Shown piece after piece: positions 1 through 6,351 of a stretch of DNA of 7,734 bases; the first letter of the stretch is position 1, and the number at the start of each line of letters is the position of its first letter. The DNA lies in assembly GCA_903847005.1 (NCBI GenBank), contig CAINCM010000237.1, positions 1-7,734 on the forward strand, given 5' to 3'. The notes under the pieces are model-generated. The model ran no database searches. It was not told the DNA's origin and worked only from the letters and a program-made list of their open reading frames with translations. The position numbers were made by a program, and so were the translations under genes. The DNA comes from an uncultured Chloroflexota bacterium. GTDB taxonomy: Bacteria; Chloroflexota; Limnocylindria; Limnocylindrales; Limnocylindraceae.

Positions 1-699
1 CCAGCGGTCCGCCGCCTCGCGCGCCGCCCGCTCCCCCGGCAACGGGAGCAGCTCGATGCGCGCGGTCGGCTGCGATGACTTCGCCAGCGCGGTGGCGTTT
101 GGACGCAACGAGGCTGGGAGCGTCAGGGTCGGTGGTGCGGGGAGTCTCGGTGGGACGGCGAGCGGTCTGCCTGCACCGGCGGTGACGCGCTCGAGCCAAC
201 GCCGAAAGTAGGGTGTGTAGACCCCGTACGGCGTTTCGCTCCCCGTCAGCAGTTCGTCGGGCTCCACCACGGTGAGGCCGCGCACGGCGTGAAGGGTCAC
301 ACCGAGGGGAACCAGCACGTCGGCGACCGCGCGATCGCGCGCACGCGCATACGGCGTGTGGTCTCTCGTGGCGAAGAGCGCGATCTCACCGCTCGGCTGT
401 GCGGTGGAGCGCAGTGCGCGAATGAGCGCGGGAAGCGCTCGGGTCGCGGGCCCTTCGAGCTCGAGCAGCGTCGAGCCGCGCGCCGTCAGCTCTCGCGAGA
501 GCTCGGCCAGGCTCTCGCGCAGGTACCAGGTGCGATTCGCACTTGCACGTGGGCCGGCGATCAGGCGCGGCTCCCAGATGAAGATCGGCAAGAGCGCTCC
601 GTGACGTTCGCGCGCGCGCTCGGCTGCGGCGATCAGGGCCGGATGATCGGCAAGGCGAAGATCGCGACGGAGCCAGAGGAGCGTGATCGGTGCACTCAT
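1..699 (-). CDS. phrB: DNA photolyase / cryptochrome family protein, N-terminal part (runs off the left edge)
   Basis: Partial gene: 233 codons are present and the 3' end lies beyond position 1. Family members use light to split cyclobutane pyrimidine dimers through a C-terminal FAD domain, with an antenna pigment bound by the N-terminal Rossmann-like domain. Only the N-terminal domain is visible. Residues 8-22 read LWLRRDLRLADHPAL, a close match to the family signature WFRRDLRLxDNPAL. Residues 106-124 (IALFATRDHTPYARARDRA) and 160-168 (VYTPYFRRW) match the later conserved block typical of class I photolyases. The ATG at 699 gives the expected N-terminus a few residues before the first beta strand. 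There is no clear Shine-Dalgarno. The gene follows mobA by 21 nt in the same frame, so cotranscription is likely. The FAD-binding and Trp electron-transfer residues are outside the window, so repair enzyme versus cryptochrome cannot be decided, and the symbol is a family-level guess. Confidence 0.85.
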   Translation of the reverse strand, partial: MSAPITLLWLRRDLRLADHPALIAAAERARERHGALLPIFIWEPRLIAGPRASANRTWYLRESLAELSRELTARGSTLLELEGPATRALPALIRALRSTAQPSGEIALFATRDHTPYARARDRAVADVLVPLGVTLHAVRGLTVVEPDELLTGSETPYGVYTPYFRRWLERVTAGAGRPLAVPPRLPAPPTLTLPASLRPNATALAKSSQPTARIELLPLPGERAAREAADRW

Positions 700-720
700 C
701 GTGCGCAGATCATCGCACGC

Positions 721-1326
721 TCAGCGTGAGGCGGGAGCCTCCAGGTCTTCGGGTGTGTCGATATCCGCGAGCGCGGCGCCGAGCGGGTCAAGGCGAGAAA
801 GGATCCGCGCATCGAGCGTGACTGCCGCGAGCGCGCTCGCAAGGTCGCGTAGCCGCGGGAGCTCCCCGTTTCCCGCCACGGCGGCACGGAGTGCGCCGAG
901 GCTCGTTGCAAACGGAAGGGGCTCGTCTGCGCGAAGGATCACGTTCCCGCTGGAAGCCGCCATGAGGCCGAGAAGCGGGGGTGGTGCGAACGGTGCATCC
1001 GCGGCCAGGATGATCACGCGTGTGCTGTCGTCGCGATCGCGCAGTCGTTCGCCTGCGAGAAGATCGGCGAGCGATGCGGCAGGTCCCGCGAGTGGGCGTC
1101 GGTCTGGAATGCAGACTGCGGGAGCGCTGAGGTTCGGCTCGCCGAGGACGAGGACCTCAGGGACCGCGGCGAGGAGCGTGGCGTGCGCGGCATCGACCAC
1201 GCGCGCGCCGGCAAGTTCGGGGCGCCCGCGCCGGTCGGCAAGTGCAGCGGGGATCACGGCGTCGAGCTTCCCGCTGGGGAAACGTGCGCTCGCACCTCCC
1301 GCAAGGAGGATGCCGATCGCGCTCAC
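721..1326 (-). CDS. mobA: MobA-like molybdenum cofactor guanylyltransferase
   Basis: A 201-aa protein, about the usual length for MobA. MobA transfers GMP from GTP to Mo-molybdopterin in the cytoplasm, giving the guanine dinucleotide cofactor that DMSO-reductase-family enzymes such as the upstream oxidoreductase need. Residues 5-20 (GILLAGGASARFPSGK) correspond to the nucleotide-binding loop LAGGxSxRMGxxK. The PLAGPAASL block (78-86) matches the conserved GPLAGI region. LAADAPF (107-113) carries the metal-binding Asp of the usual CDxPF motif at D110. DIDTPEDL (188-195) matches the C-terminal N[VI]NTPEDL. The start is GTG at 1326, 1 nt after the TAG stop of the upstream gene, implying translational coupling. 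An in-frame extension back to 1551 would overlap that gene and adds no family sequence. The loop lacks the usual Met-Gly, so the protein is divergent and could be a related NTP transferase; the operon context favours MobA. Confidence 0.82.
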   Translation of the reverse strand: MSAIGILLAGGASARFPSGKLDAVIPAALADRRGRPELAGARVVDAAHATLLAAVPEVLVLGEPNLSAPAVCIPDRRPLAGPAASLADLLAGERLRDRDDSTRVIILAADAPFAPPPLLGLMAASSGNVILRADEPLPFATSLGALRAAVAGNGELPRLRDLASALAAVTLDARILSRLDPLGAALADIDTPEDLEAPASR

Positions 1327-1327
1327 G

Positions 1328-3610
1328 CTACGCCCCGGTGTTGACCGGCGCCAGTTCGACGATCGCGTTGTAATCGGGTACGTGGCTGATCGGATCGCGG
1401 TGCGCGCCGTCGATGAGCGGATTCGCCTCGGGGAAGTGCATCTGCACGCTCCCTGCGCGAATCGGAGCGATCTTGATGCGCGCCCGAACTTCGCCTGTCG
1501 CACTGCGCACCTGCACCGCTGCCCCGTCGACCAGGCCGCGCGCCGCTGCATCCGCAGCAGAGATCAGGATGTCGCTTCGCACGGCACCGTTGAGAGGATC
1601 CTTCTCCTTCCAGACCATGGAGTTGAACTGCTTGCCGCGACGTGTGGAGAGGTTCAGCTTCCCTGCAGGGAGCGTCGCCTCGATCGGGAGCACGGTCGCA
1701 AAGTGCGCCTTCCCATCTGGCGTGGCGAAGACCTGCCCCTCGCAGAGGCGCTCTCCTCCCCACTGGATCGCATCGCCGCTCGCCTTCAACGTCTCGATCC
1801 CCGCATATGACGGGACGATGCGCGCGATCTCTTCGCGGATCTGCTGCGTGCCGCCGGGGAAGGCGACCAGATGTGCGCGGGCCGGATCCACCTCGTGCGC
1901 AAGCTGCGTGAAGACCTCCCACTCCGGACGCGCCTCGCCGATGCGCGGGCCCGGAATCTCCGGGCTGAACGCCACGCGTCGCTCCGTCGTCGTCTCTGTT
2001 CCCCCGCCTGGAACCTCGTAGCGAGTGGTTGCAGGGAGGAGGAGCACCGCCTCGCCTGGATCTACCAGCATCTGGCTGCTGACCACGATGTCTTGATGCA
2101 CGCGGAGCGGAACCTTTGCGAGCGTGCGTGCGATCGCGTCAGGGTCCGGCATCGTCTCCAAGAAGTTCCCGCCAACGCTCCAGAGCACGTCGATCTCGCC
2201 GCGCTCCGCTGCGTCGAGCTGCTGCGGCGCCGAGCGTCCGTTCTTCGGCGCAATCGGGAAGCCGTAGGCGGCGGCGAGCGGCTCCGTGTATCGCGACTCG
2301 ACGGGGAGCCCGCCCGGCAGTGCCGTTGCGTACGCCCCCATCTCTGCGCCGCCCTGCACGCCGCTGTGCCCGCGGATCGGCATCAGTCCGGCACCAGGCC
2401 GACCAATGTTGCCCCGAGCAAGGCCGAGATTGACGATCGCGGCCACGTTCTCGCTTCCGCACGCCTGCTGAGTGATCCCCATCGACCAGATGAGCACCGC
2501 CGACTTCGCTCCTCCGTACATGGCGCAGAAGGTTTCCAGCTCGTCGCGCGTCGCACCGGACATCGCAAGAAACTCGTCGATGCTTCGCCCGCTGAGTGCG
2601 GCGCGAAGGTCGGCCCAACCGGCGCTCTTCTCTGCGATGAACGCCTGGTCGATCCTGCCAAGCTCCTCCAGTCGCAGGAGCGCGGCGCTGATGAAGGCGA
2701 TGTCGCCCCCCTGCGCCACCTGCACCCAGGCGTCCGCCATCTTCGTGCCGAAGAGGAGCGAGTCGACGTTGCTCGGAACCCAGTAGCGGTCGAGTCCCGG
2801 CTCGCGATACGGATTGACGACGAGGATCTTCGCGCCGCGCTTCTTGGCGAGATGGAGATACTTCATGAAGACAGGTTGCGCGTTCGCCACGTTGGAGCCG
2901 AAGAGGACGATCAGATCGCTTTCGATCACATCGCGGTACGAGACCGTCGTGGCTCCGTAGCCGATCCCGTGCTTGAGCGCACCCGTGCTCGGCGCATGGC
3001 AGATGCGTGCCGCGTTGTCCACGTCGTTCGTGCCGAGGAAGCGCACCACCTTCTGAATGGCGTAGTAGGTCTCGTTCATGATGCCGCGCGCAGTGAGGAA
3101 GAAGGAGATGCGCGACGGTCCGGCCGCCTTGATCTGCGACGCGGCGATCTGCAGCGCGCGCTCCCAGCTGATGCGCTTGAATCCGCGCTCGCCGCGCATC
3201 CGCAACATCGGATACGGGAGGCGGCCCAGCGCACGGAGCTCGGTGGACGAGAGAGCGCGCAGCGCGGCGACGTCGGCAAGTCGTTCCGGGTCGAGGGCGC
3301 GCGCCGTGTTCACCTGCAGCAGGTTGAGGCGCGTAGTGCAGAGGTGGAGGCCGTCGATCGTCCAATCCTGGAAGCCGGCCACGCCGAGCGCGCAGCCGTC
3401 GCAGACCCCCTTGCTGAGGATGCGCCAGGCGTAGCGAAGGTTGCCGCGGTTCTCCCAGATCGTGCGCAGCGTCTCCGTGATGTGGTTCGGCTTCTGCAGG
3501 CCGAAACCGTTCGGACGCCAACTCACGAAGAGCGATGGCTTGGGGAGCCACGACCCTCCGTATCGCTTGCGCGGCGCAGGGGGCTGCGCAGGGGTGGGGG
3601 TTGCACTCAT
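1328..3610 (-). CDS. FdhF/YdeP-family molybdopterin oxidoreductase (formate dehydrogenase alpha-subunit-like)
   Basis: A 760-aa cytoplasmic-type enzyme of the DMSO-reductase superfamily, predicted to bind the bis-MGD molybdenum cofactor; no signal peptide is visible. From memory it resembles E. coli YdeP most clearly at 374-425 (motifs SMGITQ, NLGLARGNIGRPGAG, IRGHSGVQG) and near the C-terminus (HFPEANPL at 725-732, DPISHVPDYNAI at 739-750). N-terminal Cys70, Cys73 and Cys91 (C-x2-C-x17-C) could hold an Fe-S cluster; the classic fourth Cys spacing is not seen. RICHAPS (202-208) aligns with the RVUHGPS region of E. coli FdhF, so Cys204 replaces selenocysteine as probable Mo ligand. The MopB dinucleotide-binding domain occupies about 620-755. 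Substrate is unproven: formate is suggested by fdhD nearby, but E. coli YdeP is linked to acid resistance. The ATG at 3610 has no Shine-Dalgarno but sits 6 nt after TAGACT. It is followed at once by mobA. Confidence 0.92.
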   Translation of the reverse strand: MSATPTPAQPPAPRKRYGGSWLPKPSLFVSWRPNGFGLQKPNHITETLRTIWENRGNLRYAWRILSKGVCDGCALGVAGFQDWTIDGLHLCTTRLNLLQVNTARALDPERLADVAALRALSSTELRALGRLPYPMLRMRGERGFKRISWERALQIAASQIKAAGPSRISFFLTARGIMNETYYAIQKVVRFLGTNDVDNAARICHAPSTGALKHGIGYGATTVSYRDVIESDLIVLFGSNVANAQPVFMKYLHLAKKRGAKILVVNPYREPGLDRYWVPSNVDSLLFGTKMADAWVQVAQGGDIAFISAALLRLEELGRIDQAFIAEKSAGWADLRAALSGRSIDEFLAMSGATRDELETFCAMYGGAKSAVLIWSMGITQQACGSENVAAIVNLGLARGNIGRPGAGLMPIRGHSGVQGGAEMGAYATALPGGLPVESRYTEPLAAAYGFPIAPKNGRSAPQQLDAAERGEIDVLWSVGGNFLETMPDPDAIARTLAKVPLRVHQDIVVSSQMLVDPGEAVLLLPATTRYEVPGGGTETTTERRVAFSPEIPGPRIGEARPEWEVFTQLAHEVDPARAHLVAFPGGTQQIREEIARIVPSYAGIETLKASGDAIQWGGERLCEGQVFATPDGKAHFATVLPIEATLPAGKLNLSTRRGKQFNSMVWKEKDPLNGAVRSDILISAADAAARGLVDGAAVQVRSATGEVRARIKIAPIRAGSVQMHFPEANPLIDGAHRDPISHVPDYNAIVELAPVNTGA

Positions 3611-3616
3611 AGGGCG

Positions 3617-3622
3617 AGTCTA
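3617..3622 (-). promoter_or_regulatory. Candidate -10 box for a leaderless transcript of the oxidoreductase gene
   Basis: On the minus strand the hexamer TAGACT (TANNNT pattern) is followed by six bases, CGCCCT, and then the ATG at 3610. A -10 hexamer at this distance would place the transcription start on the A of the ATG, giving a leaderless mRNA. This fits the absence of any Shine-Dalgarno before the ATG. No convincing -35 box is visible. The same arrangement occurs in front of fdhD. Predicted from sequence only. Confidence 0.5.
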
Positions 3623-3660
3623 GCGGCGCGCCGATGCGAGCGGCGGACGGCGCGGAAGGG

Positions 3661-3666
3661 TACGAT
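3661..3666 (+). promoter_or_regulatory. Candidate -10 box for purA-purB
   Basis: TACGAT lies 52 nt upstream of the purA ATG and would give an mRNA leader of roughly 45 nt that carries the purA Shine-Dalgarno. It is the same hexamer as the candidate fdhD -10 box. No -35 box resembling TTGACA lies 16-18 nt upstream, so the call rests on the hexamer and its position in the 108-nt divergent gap. No purine riboswitch or PurR-type operator was recognised in this gap. Confidence 0.3.
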
Positions 3667-3706
3667 CCGCGCGCCGAGTTCTGCCCGGCGCCACCAGCTC
3701 CCAGCG

Positions 3707-3713
3707 AAAGGGG
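3707..3713 (+). promoter_or_regulatory. purA ribosome binding site
   Basis: AAAGGGG ends five bases before the purA ATG at 3719. It decides the start, because the purA frame stays open upstream for about 1.8 kb across the antisense of the oxidoreductase gene, so ORF length alone gives no boundary. The family N-terminus also begins here. Confidence 0.6.
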
Positions 3714-3718
3714 TCCAG

Positions 3719-5032
3719 ATGCCTGCCAGTGTGATCGTCGGCCTGCAGTGGGGCGACGAAGGGAAGGGGAAGACGACCGACTTCCTCGCCGAGCAGGTTG
3801 CAGCGGTCGTGCGCTACCAGGGAGGAGACAACGCCGGCCACACCATCGTCATCGGCACGGACACCTTCAAGCTGCACCTTGTGCCGAGCGGCGTGCTCTA
3901 CCCGCACATCACCCCGGTGATCGGGCCGGGCGTGGTGGTCAATCCTGAGACGCTGCTGCACGAGTTCGACGGGCTCACCGCGCGCGGCATCGACATCTCT
4001 CGCGTGCGCGTCAGCCACGCCGCCTCGCTCATCCTGCCGTATCACATCGCGCTCGACAGGGCGCGTGAAGCGTCGCTCGGCGGCGCAAAGGTCGGCACCA
4101 CCGGCCGCGGCATCGGGCCGGCATATGAGGATCGCTCCGCGCGCACGGGTCTTCGGGTCGAAGATCTCCTCAGCCCTGCGTCGACTGCGACGCGACTTGC
4201 ACGCGCACTTCCGGAGAAGCGTGCGCTCTTGCAGGCGCTCGGCGCAGACGACCCGGCTGCAACCGACGAGCGCGCACTCGCAGCGCAGATCGCTGCGTGG
4301 GGAGCGCGACTCCGTCCGCACATCGCAGATACGAACGAACTGGTACAGCGTGCCCTCGCGCGCGACGAGCACGTCCTCTTCGAGGGGGCGCAGGGGACGC
4401 TCCTCGACCTCGGCCACGGCTCGTATCCGTACGTCACGTCTTCGCACCCGATCGCCGGCGGTGCCACCACCGGCGGCGGCATCGCCCCGCTGCAGATCGA
4501 CGAGGTGATGGGCGTGATGAAGGCGTATGCCACGCGCGTCGGGTCCGGCCCGTTCGTCACCGAGCTGACCGACGCCATCGGCGAACGAATCGCGACCACC
4601 GGGCACGAGGTCGGCACCACCACCGGACGACGGCGTCGCGTTGGATGGAACGACGCACTGCCGCTCCGCTACGCGGTGCAGCTGAACGGCGTCTCTAGCA
4701 TCATGCTCAACAAGCTCGATGTTCTTTCCGGAATCCCAGAGATCCTGCTCTGCGTCGCATATGAGATCGACGGCGCGCGGGTCGATCGCTGGCCCGCTTC
4801 GCTCTCAGAACTGGAGCGCGCGAAGCCGATCTACGAGCGGTTCCCCGGCTGGAACGAACCGATCCACGCGGTGCGAGCCCTCGCAGACCTGCCGGAGAAC
4901 GCACGCCGTTACGTCACCGCACTCGAAGAACTTGCCGGCGCGCCGATCGTCCTCCTCTCCGTCGGCCCTGAGCGCACGCAGACCATCGAGCGCGCCTGGC
5001 GGCCGATGCGCCGTGCCGCGAGGCGTGGCTGA
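3719..5032 (+). CDS. purA: Adenylosuccinate synthetase
   Basis: A 437-aa cytoplasmic enzyme, near the usual 430 aa of bacterial PurA. It joins IMP and aspartate using GTP to form adenylosuccinate, the first committed step to AMP. The signature QWGDEGKG is at 10-17, with catalytic Asp13 and His41 (in GGDNAGHT) at the same numbers as in E. coli PurA. The second signature, GIGPAYEDR, is at 131-139. TTGRRRRVGW (301-310) is the arginine-rich substrate loop, NKLDVLSG (331-338) is the guanine-recognition NKxD element, and SVGPER (414-419) is the conserved C-terminal nucleotide motif. The start at 3719 follows AAAGGGG at good spacing and gives the normal N-terminus. purB follows after 11 nt. Nothing essential appears to be missing. 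Confidence 0.98.
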   Translation: MPASVIVGLQWGDEGKGKTTDFLAEQVAAVVRYQGGDNAGHTIVIGTDTFKLHLVPSGVLYPHITPVIGPGVVVNPETLLHEFDGLTARGIDISRVRVSHAASLILPYHIALDRAREASLGGAKVGTTGRGIGPAYEDRSARTGLRVEDLLSPASTATRLARALPEKRALLQALGADDPAATDERALAAQIAAWGARLRPHIADTNELVQRALARDEHVLFEGAQGTLLDLGHGSYPYVTSSHPIAGGATTGGGIAPLQIDEVMGVMKAYATRVGSGPFVTELTDAIGERIATTGHEVGTTTGRRRRVGWNDALPLRYAVQLNGVSSIMLNKLDVLSGIPEILLCVAYEIDGARVDRWPASLSELERAKPIYERFPGWNEPIHAVRALADLPENARRYVTALEELAGAPIVLLSVGPERTQTIERAWRPMRRAARRG

Positions 5033-5036
5033 GGAG
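5031..5036 (+). promoter_or_regulatory. purB ribosome binding site overlapping the purA stop codon
   Basis: GAGGAG begins inside the purA TGA stop (TGAGGAG) and ends seven bases before the purB ATG at 5044. Termination on purA would bring ribosomes to this site, so translation of the two genes is probably coupled. Confidence 0.75.
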
Positions 5037-5043
5037 CGACGAG

Positions 5044-6351
5044 ATGATCGAGCGATACACACGACCGGAGATGGGCGCCGTCTGGGGTGAGGCGGCTCGT
5101 TGGGAGGCGGCACTCCGCGTCGAGATCGCCGTGGCCCGAGCGCAGGCGCGCAACGGGGAGATCCCCGCCGCTGCGGCAGAGGCGATCGCGACGCGTGCGA
5201 AGGTGGACCTCCAGCGCATCGCGGAGCTCGAGGCGGAGCTCGACCACGACACCCTCGCCTTCGTGAACGCCGTGGCGGAGTCGATCGGCCCCGAGGGTCG
5301 CTACCTCCACTTCGGCCTCACCAGCAGCGATGTCATCGACACGGCGCTCGCGCTGCAGCTGCGCGCGGCCTCCGATCTCCTGCTCGCCGAGCTCGACGCG
5401 CTCGTTGCCGTCATCATCCGCCGCGCGCGCGAGGAGCGTGACACCGTGATGGCGGGACGCACCCACTCCGTGCACGCCGAACCGATGACGCTCGGCGCAA
5501 AGCTCGCCGGCTGGGCCTTCGAGGCGGCGCGTGACCGCGAGCGCCTCGCTCGCGCTGCAGACGAGGTGGCGACAGGGAAGATCTCGGGGCCGGTCGGGAC
5601 GTACAGCCAGATCAGCCCGCTGATCGAACACGAGGCGCTCGCCGCGCTGACGCTTCGCGTGGATCCTGTCAGCACGCAGGTCGTTCAACGCGATCGGCAT
5701 GCGGCGCTCCTTGCCGCGATCGCGATCACGGGCGGCACGCTCGAACGCTTCGCAACCGAGATTCGCAACCTGCAACACAGCGAGATCGACGAGCTGCGAG
5801 AGCCGTTCCGCGCCGGCCAGGCGGGGAGCTCCGCCATGCCACAGAAGCGGAATCCGGTGAAGAGCGAGCGCATCGCAGGCTTCGCGCGCCTCTTGCGCGG
5901 ATATGCCGCGGTTGCCATGGAGAACCAGGCGCTATGGCACGAACGCGACATGAGTCACAGCTCCGCCGAACGCATCATCCTGCCGGATGCCACCACCCTG
6001 CTGCACTTCGCGCTGGTCTCGATGCGCGGCATCATCGACAAGATGGAGGTGAACCGCGAGGCGATGCGCCGAAACCTCGACGCCGGCCTCGGCCTCCACG
6101 CCGCATCGCGACTCCTGACGGCACTCGTCAATACAGGTACTGCGCGTGACGCCGCCTACATGCTGGTGCAGCACGCATCGTCCGCCGCGCGCGAGAGGCG
6201 GATCAGCCTGCATGAGATCGCCCTCGCCACTCCGGAGATCGTGAACGCGCTCGGCGCCGACGCGCTCGGCGCCGCACTCGATGAGCGCGCGGCGCTTGCC
6301 AACTGTGGAATCTTGGTGGATCGCCTGAAGGAGATCGAACGCGCAGGCTAG
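5044..6351 (+). CDS. purB: Adenylosuccinate lyase
   Basis: A 435-aa member of the fumarase/aspartase superfamily, close in length to B. subtilis PurB. It removes fumarate from adenylosuccinate to give AMP, and from SAICAR to give AICAR in IMP synthesis; the family works as a homotetramer with active sites built from three subunits. The superfamily signature GSSAMPQKRNP is at 261-271, on the flexible loop that carries the catalytic serine. His68 (in LDHDT), His89 (in YLHFGLTSSD) and His141 (in GRTHSVHAEP) fall at the numbers I recall for B. subtilis PurB's active-site histidines. The ATG at 5044 is set by GAGGAG seven bases upstream. The TAG stop overlaps the fdhD stop codon on the other strand, leaving no intergenic space downstream. 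The product of purA is this enzyme's substrate, which supports an operon. Confidence 0.98.
   Translation: MIERYTRPEMGAVWGEAARWEAALRVEIAVARAQARNGEIPAAAAEAIATRAKVDLQRIAELEAELDHDTLAFVNAVAESIGPEGRYLHFGLTSSDVIDTALALQLRAASDLLLAELDALVAVIIRRAREERDTVMAGRTHSVHAEPMTLGAKLAGWAFEAARDRERLARAADEVATGKISGPVGTYSQISPLIEHEALAALTLRVDPVSTQVVQRDRHAALLAAIAITGGTLERFATEIRNLQHSEIDELREPFRAGQAGSSAMPQKRNPVKSERIAGFARLLRGYAAVAMENQALWHERDMSHSSAERIILPDATTLLHFALVSMRGIIDKMEVNREAMRRNLDAGLGLHAASRLLTALVNTGTARDAAYMLVQHASSAARERRISLHEIALATPEIVNALGADALGAALDERAALANCGILVDRLKEIERAG

Noticed and set aside
289..729. 146-aa plus-strand open frame at the left edge
   Set aside because: Antisense to the photolyase gene; no motif. The real gene there is missed by complete-ORF searches because it runs off the window.
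1327..1551. Longer mobA start at 1551
   Set aside because: The extra 75 residues overlap the oxidoreductase coding sequence and look like a shadow. The GTG at 1326 begins four residues before the LLAGG loop.
683..1810. 375-aa plus-strand open frame
   Set aside because: Antisense to mobA and the oxidoreductase gene; composition is Arg/Ser/Ala-rich with no motif.
2999..3001. Possible selenocysteine at the active site of the oxidoreductase
   Set aside because: The codon is TGC (Cys), and the frame has no internal TGA, so no SECIS element is required.
2139..3551. 470-aa minus-strand open frame in another frame of the oxidoreductase gene
   Set aside because: Arg-rich shadow of a gene with many recognisable motifs in its own frame.
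1871..3718. 616 codons of open frame upstream of and in frame with purA, as a giant N-terminal extension
   Set aside because: It is antisense to the oxidoreductase gene, has no family sequence, and purA has its own ribosome binding site and exact family N-terminus at 3719. The open frame follows from GC-rich codon usage on the opposite strand.
3620..4606. 328-aa minus-strand open frame opposite purA
   Set aside because: Antisense shadow of purA, with no recognisable domain or ribosome binding site.
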